Below are positions 35,861 to 48,200 of a stretch of DNA of 64,000 bases, in pieces (positions within the stretch are counted from its first letter, which is position 1; the number at the start of each line of letters is the position of its first letter). A model generated the notes under the pieces. That model was not told where the DNA came from. It ran no database searches and saw only the letters and a program-made list of their open reading frames with translations. The position numbers were made by a program, and so were the translations under genes. The stretch is from Primula veris (taxonomy: Eukaryota; Streptophyta; Magnoliopsida; Ericales; Primulaceae): the NCBI GenBank assembly GCA_963682055.1, contig OY821750.1, positions 29,396,402-29,460,401 on the forward strand, read 5' to 3'.

Positions 35861-36052
35861 ACATGAGTGATTAGCATGTGTTAGAAAGAGGTGCGATTAT
35901 CATGTGTTAGAGAGAGAGGTACGATTAGAGAGAGAGAGAGAGTTGCGGTTAGAGAGAGACATGAGTGATTAGCATGTGTTAGAAAGATGTGCGATTATCA
36001 TGTGTTAGAGAGAAAGGTACGATTAGAGAGAGAGAGAGTTGCGGTTAGAGGG
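35861..36052. repeat. 98-bp tandem duplication with GA runs
   Basis: ACATGAGTGATTAGCATGTG starts copies at 35861 and 35959. Each copy continues with GTGCGATTATCATGTGTTAG and a GA run, then TTGCGGTTAG. Copies differ mainly in GA-run length. Confidence 0.88.
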
Positions 36053-36190
36053 AGAGATGTTAGATTATGGTTTGATTAGAATTAGAGAAATAATAAATAT
36101 ATATAGGTATGTTTTTTGTAATTTAAGTTTTGGGGGTATGTTTTTTGTAATATAATAGAGGTAGGGTATGTTTTTTTTAATTGCCCCTAA

Positions 36191-37104
36191 AAATTAATAA
36201 CCTTATTGATACTACCCTATATTTAGTTATTAATTAAAATAAAAAAAATATTTATTGTCTTATCAAATATTTTCAACTAGTGTTTAATGAGAGAATTAAT
36301 TTTTGTGTTGGGTATTACTATATGTCTTATTTTATTTTATTGAGGGAAATATAGTACTACCAAAATAAGGCAAATTGAAAGGATTGAGGAAATGAAAAGA
36401 TACGGTGTAATATTACTATATATCAAAATATTTCTATTTTATTAAAAATGAATTGAATCAATGGTTGATATAAGGAGAGTCATGAGTACTTCTTTGTTAA
36501 GGAGTCGGGCTCCCTTTTTTCGAAAATATTGGAGCAAATATTTAAAGAAAATTTATCAGGAATTATCTAAAGAATGAATATGTTAACTTTGTTGCCTTTT
36601 CTATGAGTATCCTAATTATTAAGAACAATATTAGTCGATTTATAATTATCAGATGATACTTGATCGCATTTGTGTATATTAATGGTCAAAGTTCTCATGC
36701 CTTACTTTAGAGCCTTTACTTTGGCCTATGTTGATATTTTCTAACATATACAACTCTATCATCTATTATATAATGAGGGTTAGGAGTCTGTTGATGTAAC
36801 TTTCCTACGACTAGTTTATCTCTTTATATTTGTATCTCCATATCTATATATCTAACTAACAGTATGTAACACAACAGATATAACTTTATCAATTTTTATA
36901 ATAATGATGTAATTTGTTAGATATTTATTACTTAAAGAAAATAATGTCAAAATCATGGTATTGAAAAATTTGACTTGATTAAATACATGGAAAGTTTATG
37001 CTATCCAAAACTCAATTTATGTTTTTTTATTTAATAATTGCTACATATGAATGTAAAGTTAAACAAAAAGAATAAAATAAAAACCATAATTGAAATATGT
37101 ATCT
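36191..37104. other. AT-rich intergenic DNA
   Basis: No gene was recognised. The words ATTGATACTACCCTA near 36208 also occur near 34978, suggesting that DNA between them was inserted or duplicated. Confidence 0.45.
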
Positions 37105-37113
37105 AATTTTAGA

Positions 37114-37494
37114 AAGTCTAAATCTTCTATCCCTATTCTCTATCTCATTTCGTGTCTCCTTACTTATTTTCACTCAAATTTTAAATTTTCACAACTTATA
37201 ACGCAACTTTATAAACTTTTATATATATTGTATTCAAATTTTAAAACATTTGCACATAATATTGTTTTAGTTAATTTTTTTAATATTCAATGTTTAATTT
37301 ACACTAATTTACACATTTATTCCAAAATAATTTTTGTGTGGATTTTCTTTTAAAATAAATTATTGGAATGTATTGATACATGTATTATAGTAATTGTACA
37401 ATTTTTTTTAAGTTTTTTACATTTTTTTTTTTTGGATAAAATAAGAAAGGGGGCACGGAAGGAGCTAGAAAAATGGGATAGAAGATTTGGACTC
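37114..37494. mobile_element. Mutator-like MITE, 381 bp, full-length (copy 2)
   Basis: The left end is AAGTCTAAATCTTCTATCCC and the right end, reverse complemented, GAGTCCAAATCTTCTATCCC. The perfect 9-bp direct repeat AATTTTAGA flanks it (37105-37113 and 37495-37503). Length equals copy 1 exactly and the interior is closely similar in inverse orientation. An 87-codon open frame crossing it is not a gene. Confidence 0.9.
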
Positions 37495-37644
37495 AATTTT
37501 AGAAGATATTTTGACTAGTAAATTTTTAATATTAACTCTCATAATATTTTCTTTAAGATATTGGAAAATACTTCAAAGTGAGTTGACTGTAACTATAAAT
37601 TAGTACTAAGTAGGAACATGCACAAGAACAGTTGTAGGAGTAAT

Positions 37645-37805
37645 AAATTTGGTCACAACTTTTCGAGCTAGTCGGAATATTTTGTTAGTGCACATGAAGA
37701 TATCATAAAACAAAATGATAAATTTGGTCACAACTTTTCGAGTTAATCAACTGAATTTTAAAGAATATTTTGATAGTGCACATGAGGATATTAGACAACA
37801 AAATG
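37645..37805. repeat. Tandem duplication, ~76-90-bp unit
   Basis: AAATTTGGTCACAACTTTTC starts two copies (about 37645 and 37720), and TAGTGCACATGA(A/G)GATAT follows in both. The second copy carries a small insertion. Confidence 0.75.
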
Positions 37806-37809
37806 ATCA

Positions 37810-38869
37810 ATCTTGTCTTCTTTATCACCTAACTATCATATGAAAATAAGTACAGCCAACATGGAAATAACTTTTGCCAACTTCTATATCCATCACCACA
37901 CAACTTTCAAATGGTCCCAATGCTACGTAGGGCAATTTGTACCCTCATTTAAGCTTATCATTTCCTTTTTATTAATAGTTTATTTGTCTTGTTATGAATG
38001 ATTAGCAAGGTCGGCACTTAATTATCAAGCCTCGTTTGCAGTTAAGCATCAACTGTTTTAAGGAAAAAAAAAAAAGAGTTGTTAAGATTTTGCTTCCGTA
38101 CACTGCTTATGATGAAAGCATAATATTTGGTGTACGAGAGAAATAAAATTTCATTATTTGATGTAAGATTTTCATCATATATATTGTACAATGTTGCAAA
38201 ATATATAAGTTTTTTGTTCATGCAGAAGTTTTATTTCGAAACTTAGCTCCTGATGATCAAGTTTCTTACATGAATTCTTTCATTTAAAAAGGCAGCACCA
38301 CTAATTCTATTTCAAAATGGAAAAAAGTATGTCTTATTATCTTAGATTATCGGAATTATAGCGAAATTTGGAACTGTCAGACAAGAGGTTAACATACGAA
38401 TAACAAGGTTCCACCGGTTTGCTAGTTCTTTCTTTTTGGTCTTCTTTTAAGTTTTTGGAAGAATCGGTTTCGACCCGCTTATTGTTTGTTAGAGAATTGA
38501 CAAGCTAATTTAGCATTTTAAAGGCGAAGTGTCCAAGTGACAAGTTTAAATATTGCATTGACAAACAGGTCTTTCAAGGGTGACTAGGAACAGATATACC
38601 TTTTTTCTGTTTCATTAATAATGTAAATGGACCTCAACTAAAAATCCAAAAATACCAATTACATTCCCTCGATTTATTTCAGGCCCCATCGGAACAACTT
38701 TTCCCCTTATCATAAAGCATTATGATGGTGACTACTTTTACAAGTCGGTATGGTAGAAAATACAATAATTTGATAGAAGAATTTAAGGGAAAATAGAGAT
38801 TATTAATTAACTATAAACATACTAATTAAATGAGAAATAATCGATTCTCATCACATAACCCTACGTTTG
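37810..38869. other. Intergenic DNA left of the large CACTA element
   Basis: AT-rich DNA without recognisable genes; the 62-codon frame at 37813-38001 shows no known domain. No transposon ends were identified. Confidence 0.5.
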
Positions 38870-38915
38870 TTTAGACCGGAGTTACAAGAGCACAAAAGAG
38901 TAACTCCGGTCTAAA
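38870..38915. repeat. Perfect 16-bp inverted repeat (hairpin)
   Basis: TTTAGACCGGAGTTAC and its exact inverse are separated by a 14-base loop. The stem is less AT-rich than its surroundings. It ends 28 bases before the insertion site of the large CACTA element. Confidence 0.85.
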
Positions 38916-38959
38916 TAAATTATTGAAAAGAAAGGGCTACAACCACTACTGGAAAATAG

Positions 38960-39080
38960 AGCAATAAAGGTGGTTTTTTATAAGTTGGTAGCTAAACCAC
39001 CTTTAAAGTATAACTTAAAGGTGCTAATAAATTAGTTCCGTTTTTTCAATAGGCTATAAAGGTGGTTTACTATTAACACC
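38960..39080. repeat. Left subterminal repeats of the CACTA element
   Basis: AAAGGTGGTTT, AAACCACCTTTAAAG, TTAAAGGTGC and TAAAGGTGGTTTA occur within about 110 bases, in both orientations. The same core appears at the right end, which ties the two ends together. Confidence 0.85.
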
Positions 39081-39097
39081 TCAATTAATCCAATTTA

Positions 39098-39929
39098 GTC
39101 TCTGTTTGTTTCATATTAAAAGTTTTACATGGGTAAAATATTTTCATGGGAAAGTTTTATACTGAAAACTTTTGTTTGTTTTTCATTTACACGCGGTTGG
39201 TGCATAAAAAGTTTTCCAGCTAAAATTTTATACAAACTCAATTTTTTTTTACAAATTGTTTTTTTAACAAATAATTGGTAAAAATCTCAACATGTATAGG
39301 AAACTTAACCTAAACACATATTTTATTTCATATACGTCAGTTATAATAACTTATAAATTTTCAACATATAAACTCATAAAATTATAAGCATAAAAGATAT
39401 TATTGACTTTTTTTAGCTTTTTCAAAAAAAATTTGGATTTTTTAGATTTTTCGGAATTTTTTGTTTTATTTTTTCCATTTTTTTGTTATTTTTTAGATTT
39501 TTTCCTTTTTTTTATATTTTTATTGGTTAATTAGATTTTAGCTTTTTCAAATTTTCTTGGGTTTTTTAGATTTTTCGGATTTGTTTTTTATTTATTTTTC
39601 ATTTTTGTTATTTTTTAGAATTTTTCGTGTTTTTTTCTTTTTTTATTGATTAGTAGATAGAATTGGACTAATTATTAAATAATTTTAAAAGAATAGACCT
39701 ATAATTAATAATAGTTATAATACTAGTATTAGAAAGAATATAGATAGAGGCTCCGTAAACCGTTTACAACTTTATTTGTCGGGTAATCGTTTCCCCCAAT
39801 TTTACTGGATATGTGGGAAAAGTTTTTCCAAAAAAAATATTTTACGTTAAACCAATCACCAAAAAAATCTATTTTAGCGTAAATGTTTGTTTATTCCCTT
39901 TTACAACAAAACAAACAAAACAAACAGAG
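39098..39929. mobile_element. Possible nested insertion inside the CACTA left end
   Basis: TCTCTGTTTGTTT at the left mirrors AAACAAACAGAGC at the right, and internal words such as GGTAAAATATTTTC also have partners near the other end (AAATATTTTACG). The interior is very T-rich. The flanking bases do not show a clear target duplication, so both limits and class are uncertain. Confidence 0.45.
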
Positions 39930-40099
39930 CTGATACACAAGACTCCGCATAAAATTAGAAACATCAAAATTAAATAAGTAAAAAGATCTATGTATATCTC
40001 TACACTTATACATATTGTTGTACTCTTCAAAGCAAAACTAGTTATCTCACGTTCCCTCTCCACTACTACCAATTACTCTGATAACTGCTCTACCATGAT

Positions 40100-41367
40100 C
40101 AATCGAGCACTATATACTCTGATATGTCCATGTCTCTTTAAATACACATCATTAATCAAACTGAGACCGGGTTCAGTTCTCTCTCATCACATAATTTCGA
40201 CAAAAGAGGTTAGTAATCAGCTTTTATTAACCGGTATAATTTTCAATTAGTTACTATGAATACTCCGATATTGTTACTAATCAAAGTAATTATTTTCTTT
40301 ATGTCAAGAATTCAGATTTGGGTTTTAAAAAAAAAAGTGGAGTAGATATAGGATTGTTGTAAAAGTAATCAGTTGCACGGGCATACATGTAAATTACTTA
40401 AAAAGTTATACATAATTAGTGGCATGGTATCTGAATTGGTTATTATGGTATAGAATTTTGTAATTTAGATATTGGTTATGTTTGGTAATTAGGGTTGTGA
40501 AGCTTGCAATCCCTGTTTAACTAAGGGAGAATGTCATACCAACCATGACCTGTTATGTTATCCATTGCTAATATAGATACTGGTTGGTTCGGTTACTTTC
40601 AATTTTTGATTTTTTGTTTGTAATGTGTTGGTCTTATTTTTTATGCTGGTATTCATCACAATGATTGAATTTTGTGTAATTGTATAAAATATTTTGAGCG
40701 TAAAATTAATGTATTGATGAAAATTACATGTACAATATATAAGGTTTGTCATCGAGTGATTTATGACACGGTAACTTGGTTTTTCTTTGGTTACAAGCTT
40801 TCAGAATTGAAATTTAACCTTTATTGTATTTCTGTATTTCTCATTGCCGGGATGAATTGTTTTCTCATGAAAGGTTATTTTTTATGTACAAGGTTTAAAT
40901 TATTTACAAAATATTAATGGAGTAAGTTTCTTTCTCAGTCACAGTATACATCAAATTTTAGAAACCCATTGTTGTTTGATTGCACTATTTGAACAAATAT
41001 AGCCGACTTTTTTTAAGTTCAAAAGACATCTTAGCTTAGCTAACGAGTTAACCTGTGTGTAATTGTGTTTGGGCATGAAAAGTTGCACATCATTATATAA
41101 TTATACATAGAAAAAAAATCAATACACTGGACATAAATAAGACCGCTCAATAGCTTAATAAAAAAAACTCAAACTACTTTTTATTGGTGATGCTTTATAA
41201 TGTCTCTTGAAATATGATATTCTCAAACTAAGATCTGGAATAGCTTTAGTTTTAAAATGGTGTATGTTTTGAACAAAGTATTTCATAGATATATTTTATA
41301 TGTTTGATTGCCAGTCGCTAACTTAGTCACACAATGTTTCAACAATAAAATACAGAGTTTATTTTAG
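40100..41367 (+). promoter_or_regulatory. Putative promoter, leader exon and leader intron of the CACTA transposase gene
   Basis: TTTAAATACAC near 40138 could serve as a TATA element. A leader exon would end at AAAAGAG|GTTAGT (40208/40209), and an intron would run to TTTTAG at 41367, 23 bases before the first ATG at 41391. The intron interior has no coding-like ORF. This is inferred from splice-like signals only. Confidence 0.35.
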
Positions 41368-41390
41368 GTTAGAGAATTAAAGAAAAAGTA

Positions 41391-44300
41391 ATGGTTATGG
41401 ATAAAAGTTGGATCGACATTAGGGACAGAATGAGTGCCGCCTATCTTAAAGGAATTGCACAATTTATTGAGTTTGCTTATGCTGACAAGGATCCCGAATC
41501 AAAGATATATTGTCCATGTCGACATTGTGGAAATCGAAGATTCAAAACAAAAGAGGGTGTGAAAGCGCATATTTTAGACAAAGGATTTTTACCTCAGTAT
41601 AGGGTTTAGATTATGCATGGTGAGTCTTCTGCTAATTTTCCTAATCCCCAAGATTCAAAGTCAGCAGATGACATGTTTGGTTTGGTTCATGATGTATTTC
41701 GCGATCAAAATCAAGAATCTACTGAGAATGATAGGCAAGATAGTACAAGCAATGGGCCTGATGTAGAAACCATAAATTGCTTTAAGCTCTTAGAAGATGC
41801 AGAGCGGGAGTTGTATCCAGGTTGTGACTCTTTCACAACATTGTCTTTTGTTGTTCGACTTATGCAGATAAAGGTCATTAATGGATGGAGTGATAAGTCG
41901 TTTGACATGCTCGTTGAGTTATTGAAAAAAGCGTTTCCTGCAGGTGAAACCTTACCTAAGTCATACTATGATGCTAAGAAATTCAATGAGGCATTGGGAT
42001 TTAGCTATAAAAAAATTGATGTATGCCCGAGGGATTGTATGTTATACTGGAAAGAAAAAGAAGGACTTGATAAATGTGATTACTGTCAAAAGTCTAGATA
42101 TAAAGAACGTAAACGCAGTCCAGAAGATGAGAATCCAATAGTAACAAATGTCCCCGCGAAACAAATTAGATACTTTCCTTTGAGACCACGCCTGCAAAAA
42201 TTGTTCATGTCATCTAAAACTGCTAAGTCAATGAGATGGCATGGAGAAGAGCGCACTAAAGATGGAAAGCTACGACATCCAGCCGATTCAATTGCCTGGA
42301 AAGACTTCCACGCGAAGCACCATGATTTTGCTAGTGATTGTCGAAATGTTCGACTGGGTTTAGCATCAGACGGTTTTAGTCCTTTTAAGTCATTAACTAA
42401 TCCTCATAGCACATGGCCAGTTGTGTTAATGCCTTACAATTTACCTCCTTGGTTATGCATGAAACAACCATTTTTTATGTTGAGTTTGCTTATTGATGGT
42501 CCTCGTTCGCCTGGAAATGATATCGATGTACTTTTACATCCTTTAATTGAGGATTTGGAGGATTTATGGACTAATGGTTCACTTACCTATGATGCAGTAA
42601 GTGATCAAATGTTTTGCATGCGTGCAGCTTTGATGTGGACAATAAGTGATTTTCCCGCTTATGCGAATTTATCTGGTTGGAGCACAAAAGGAGCATTGGC
42701 TTGTCCTTGTTGCAATAAAGATACTTCTTCTCGATGGTTAAAACACGGTGGAAAATTTTGTTACATGCGGCATAGAAAGTTCTTAGATGAAGGGCATAAC
42801 TTTTGAAATGATGCGACACATTTTGATGGGACTAAAGAAAGAGGTTCTGCTCCCCCTCAACTATCTGGTTCCGACATATTTAAACAAGTAGAGTTGATAG
42901 AGAACAAGTTTGGAAAGACTGAACAAAAAAATCCACCCAATCGCAAAAGAAAAAGAGGTAATGGTGATGAGAATAATGGTGAAAACACTCAAAAGCTTAA
43001 CTGGAAAAAAAGAAGCATTTTTTTTTATTTGCCATACTGGAAGGATAATTTAATTCGCCATAATCTTGATGTGATGCATATTGAAAAAAATGTTAGGGAA
43101 AATGTCGTCGGGACGCTTTTAAATATTAAAGGGAAATCTAAGGATAACTTAAAAGCTCGATATGACCTTCAAGATATAGGTATCCGAGAAACACTTCATC
43201 CCCAAGAACAAAATAATGGAAAGGTAATACTTCCCCCGCTGATTACTACATGAATAAAGAGAAAACAAACACATTTCTTAATGTGTTAAAAAGTGTTAAA
43301 GGACCCGATGGTTATTCTTCCAATATATCTCGTCGTGTACAATTGAAAGACGGAACAATTTCAGGGCTTAAAAGTCATGATTATCATATTCTAATTGAGC
43401 ACTTATTACCTCTTGCTGTGAGAAAAGTTCTCCCAAAACATGTCGCTCATGCTTTGGTTGAACTAAGCAACTTTTTTAGAAAGTTGTGCTCAAAAGTTTT
43501 AGACTTAGAGGAAATGCAGCTACTCGAACAACAGATTGCAGTGACTATCTGTCGACTTGAAAAGATCTTTCCACCATGATTTTTTAATGTAATGGAACAT
43601 TTGCCAGTTCATTTGGCATATGAGGCAAAAATTGCTGGACCAGTTCAGTATCGATGGATGTACCCGATTGAAAGGTAATACTTCATATTATGAACTTTTA
43701 ATATAATGTGGAAATTATATCTGTTAAAATTCCTGAACTAGTTATATCATTTTTCAGGTTCCTGCTTACATTAAAAAACTATGTGCGTAACAGAAGGCAT
43801 CCAGAGGGATCCATTGCCGAGGGGTATTTAGCAGAAGAGTGTTTGACCTTCTGTAGTCGGTACTTGCATGATGTCGAGACAAAACTAAATAGACCACAAA
43901 GAAACTATGAGGGTAAACAAGGTAGTGCCCTTGAAAAAAAAGGCAAAAGGTTCTTTCTTGATGATGTTTCCTGGGAGCAAGCTCACAGATATATCCTGTC
44001 GAATTCAATTGAGGTTTCACCATTCATGGAGGAAGAAAAAATACAGTAAAGATTTATTCAATCTTATGGTATGATAGATTGACCGTAATAGAAGTTATCT
44101 AATTATGCAGGACGCACCTTCATATACTTAGGCAGGAAAACCATCGTTCTAGTGAACGTGACATTCTGAAAAAGCATAATGAAAATTTTCCAACTTGGTT
44201 CAGGGAGCATGTAAGTACAATGCACCAGAACACAAATTTTCATAATAGAATTATTGTTCTATATGTATCTAATGTCTATCATTTAACTAGGTTCTTGATT

Positions 44301-45133
44301 TACAACAATCTTCGAATGTGGGCTTGTCCGATAAAGTGAAATTGTTAGCTGCACAACCACACAAGTGGGCAAGAAAATACACTAGCTATACCATTAATGG
44401 ACTTAAGTTTCGAACGAAAAAACGTGAAGAAAAGTTGACCACCCAAAACAGTGGAGTATTGCTAACCGCAGCAACCAATAGGTTTGCAAGTTCATGAGAT
44501 AATCGTCCTATCTTAGGCGACGTTGATTTTTATGGGATTTTAGATGATATTATAGAGTTGCGATATTCGAATGATTTCAAGTTTTTATTATTTAGATGTC
44601 AGTGGGTTGATAATAAGTTTGGTGCTAAGAAAGATGAATTTGGTTGCACACTTGTGAATTTTAGACATCTTTTATATAAGCAGAATCGTATTTCGGATGA
44701 ACCTTATATTCTCGCCTCACAAGCAAAACAAGTTTGGTACATACCAGATCCTATCGAGAAGGAATGGCAGTTGGTTATGAAGATGTTTCCACGAGATGTG
44801 TATGATTTACTAGATAATAAATATGAAGAAGACGTTGCGTCAAATCATGAAGTTGATCCTATTATTGTTGAACAATTAGAAGAAACACTCCTAGAATCAG
44901 AGGATGATGGCAATTCAAAAATGCAGGCTGAAGAAGGAATTGAAATTGATATCAATACAATTGATGATGATGATACTAATACTGATGATGAAGACGAAGA
45001 TGACGATAATTACTACTCTGACGACTACCTTTTAAGTGATGAAGAAATTTTAGTTGATAGTGATAACGATAGTGATAATAAAGGTATAAATGATAATAGT
45101 AGTGATGATGATATGGACGAGGATGATGAGTGA
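41391..45133 (+). pseudogene. TNP2-type CACTA transposase, multiply disrupted
   Basis: Encodes the En/Spm transposase that would cut at the CACTA ends. In order: an N-terminal transposase-associated zinc domain (MDKSW..., CPCRHCGN; codons from 41397), the Transposase_21/TNP2 core (about 41870-42800, with LPPWLCMKQPFFMLSLLIDG), NLDVMHIEKNV (43066), then DUF4218-like (HLPVHLAYEA, RNRRHPEGSIAEGYLAEECL) and DUF4216-like (YYGIL-type, FRCQWVDNKFG) parts, and an acidic tail. Introns of plausible phase lie at 43675-43757, 44046-44110 and 44211-44290. Lesions: TAG at 41607-41609 (expected Trp), TGA at 42804-42806 and 44495-44497 (expected Arg), TGA at 43577-43579 (expected Ser), and a one-base frame change near 43225-43249. 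No functional transposase can be made. Confidence 0.9.
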
Positions 45134-45298
45134 TATAGTTTTATTGGTCTTTTTTTTCTAGTTAGCAAATAAATGAACTCCCTTATATCTTTTTGTTTAC
45201 TTGGTATATTTATTTCAATTTTCAAGGATATGTTGGTAGTTCATGTTTCAAGTTTCTTGTTTGCCTTTTTCCATTCTTTTGTGTTTCACAGGTAAGTG

Positions 45299-48200
45299 AT
45301 GGGAAAATCGAGAGTCCGTTGGCCCATTGGACCAATGGTTGATAATACACAACCGTCATCTTCTCGTGTTGGGGTTCAAAATGTTCGTCCTGCTCCAAAC
45401 AGAACGTCTTCCGAAAACAACGACAATACAACAGGTTCTATATATATGGCTTACCATTTTCTTTCAGTATCATAATGAGTTGTACCACATTTTTTTTTAT
45501 ATTTCTCGAGTTTTATAGACTTCAAAAGTCATCATGAATTAAGATGCGAATATAAATTTACTTTTTTTTTTGTTAGAACGGGACATATACGTAAGGATGA
45601 TATTAAAGAGTGTTAGTTGTATATCATTCAACTTTTTATTTCATATGTTTTTTTATTGGATTATTACTGTAGATTTGGAACATCCAGGTGATTCCTCAAG
45701 CCAAACAACAAGGAAGAGGAAAAGAGGTTATGCTTGGCAATATCGGGATTGGGGTACAGGGAAAAAACTTAAGGTCAAATTGAACGAATACAATCAACCT
45801 ATTGGAGATACTGCTGCTCCATTGGCTAGTCAATTAGGCATTATCGCTCGAAGTGCCACTTTGTGTCCTATCATATATACCGACTGGAGGTGTAAAGAAC
45901 TTAACACCTTTAAACAGAGAATCTGGCAAGATGTTAAAGTAATTAAGTTCCATTTATTATATACGTATCTTATGTACTTTTAGAGGTATGAGTTTAACAT
46001 TGTCAATAACATTCTTAAAAATACTCCATTTACAGGATAATTGTGAAGTCCCAGATGCTTATAAAGATACTTGTTTGAAGTCTGTTGGAAAGAAATGGCG
46101 ACATTGGAAAGAGAGGTTGAAAAGGGATCACTACTCCACATATAATAATGATGTTGAAAGACTTGCAACCGTGCCAGAGAGAGTGGATGCTAAACAATGG
46201 AAAATATTTGTTAAATATCAAGGCAGCAAAGTGGCAATGGTAATTATAAGTTTTCTATCACCACTTATGGAAATTATTGTTAATCTGGTCTTTCTTTATA
46301 ACTTGGTTATTGAAATATATTACAAAGTCTTTCTTACAATATAAACAAAGATAGTTACAGGCTTCGAAAGACATCGATTGTTGAGCTGTTAATTAGGTTT
46401 GTATAAAGTTTGGTTTTTTGTAATCTAAAAAATGATCTTGATTTTTTTCTACCGTGTAGTACTACTTAATTGTCTTAAATTTTCTTTGTCGAGTTTTAGT
46501 TCACAAATATGATACCTTGAGTCTAATTAGCGTGATAATTCAAGAGGACGAAAGACCAAAACTCCTACTTATTTTAGATAAAAGAGAAGTATGAATGCAC
46601 TACATGTGCTTGTTGAAATGTCTCAATGTGTTTTTTAGATTGCTAATTTAGCAAATAAATAATAACTTTGCTGCTGTCATTCGTAAAATTCATTGTATAA
46701 TAGTATGAACTATAAACTAATTTCTTGGATTAATTGTCCTATAATTTTTTTTTATTCAGATTAAAATATTCAATATATAGATAATAATACATCTGGGATA
46801 ATAAATAACAACCTTCTTATTACCATTCAATTTGCAAACAGGGTCTAAGTTTTTTGTTTGTTATTTACATTCTTTGTATGTACCAAATTCAAGTGTTATA
46901 CATATCGTTGATGAATTTCAGGTTTCAATGTTTTGGAATGACTGTTTGACGCATTAATATCATGGCTTTTCTTCGGTTACAATTGGGGAGCTAACACATT
47001 GTGTTTTGATAATGTTTTAAGTGAAATGCTTTATTTCTACTAGGATTGTATTTTACAGCAGGAACATAATGTTCGCTTAAACCTTTTAAAAATATTCACT
47101 ACTTGTCGAAATATATTAATTATCAACATTTTTCTTCTTTTCCTAACAATAGGAAAGAAGCAAAACTAATAAAGAGAACCAAAAGGAAAATTCCATGGCA
47201 CATACATCTGGCAGAAAGGCACACGAAGTTGTACACGCCGAGGTAAGTTTACTTATTATGTTTAATCATGTTAAGTAAATATTACAATTTTTTTTTATGC
47301 TATATTTTTTTAAGTACTAATGTGTATGTATTTTTGTAATTAAGATGATCGCGAAAGGTAAAAAAGGAGACATAATTGAGGTGTACTTTGCAACTCACAT
47401 GAAAGGTGGTAAACCAGTTGATGAAGCAGCTGCTGAAGCAATAGTATGTATCTCGAATTATTGAATTTGAGATAAATTAGAAGTTATAATGATGAAAAAG
47501 AAGGCGGTCAACTTTTCTTACTTAATTCATGTTGCAGGCCGATTTTAATGGGAAGCTAAAAGATGTTCCTGAAGTTGATCAAACGCCTGAATTTAGGGAA
47601 AAAGTTTTCACTGATGTGCTAGGAATTGATAGTCACGGTCGTGTTCGTACCAAAGGTATAAGGCCTTGCCCAAGTAAAGTATTTGGAAAGAAAAATAGCA
47701 CTTATCATGACATGGAGAAAGCACGACAAGAGGGGAGACAAGAGGGGAAAGAAGAGCGAGATGACTTGCGTCAAAGAGTTGAGTATTTGGAAAGCTTAGC
47801 GATCCATGATCGGGGATATAAAGGCCCAAAATCTCCGCCTTCTGTCTCTCATCAGGTGATGTTTTGTATGTGTTTTTTTCTTTTTTATACAATTGTAATT
47901 GAGGCGGGATCCACTCGTTATGTTGATTTTAAAAAAAATGGTTAGAAGCCTTATAAAATCATAAGTCTAGGAAACAAAAAATAAGAAATGAAGGAATCAA
48001 AAACATTTAAACACAAAAAATAAAATAACACACCGAATAATATTTTTGTAGTTGACTTGTACCATGTTATTATACTTGTAACTTCTGTTGAATTTACATT
48101 GTATTACCTTATAGAGTTCATTTTGCAGCAAGTTTCAGATGGCGAAAGCTCTTATAATCAGTCGGTATATTCTACCAGTTTCCTCTTTGAGGTAAGATAA

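Larger units (their letters stand above)
33720..36190. repeat. Large inverted-repeat-like, low-complexity mobile region
   Basis: The outer parts mirror each other: ACAAAAACATACCC near 33760 against GGGTATGTTTTTTGTAAT near 36110-36180, and repeated TTCATACCCTAAT words (33780-33960) against AGGGTATGAAGTT words (35660-35830). Further in, a GA-rich tract (34225-34410) mirrors a CT-rich tract (35180-35360). The region looks like one element of about 2.4 kb with long degenerate inverted ends, possibly Mutator-like. A target duplication was not found. It carries a nested Stowaway and several short tandem arrays. Confidence 0.5.

Noticed and set aside
45575..45590. A 14-bp micro-exon between exons 1 and 2 of the TNPA-like gene
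   Set aside because: Including it breaks the frame of exon 2, whereas direct joining of exon 1 to exon 2 keeps the frame open.
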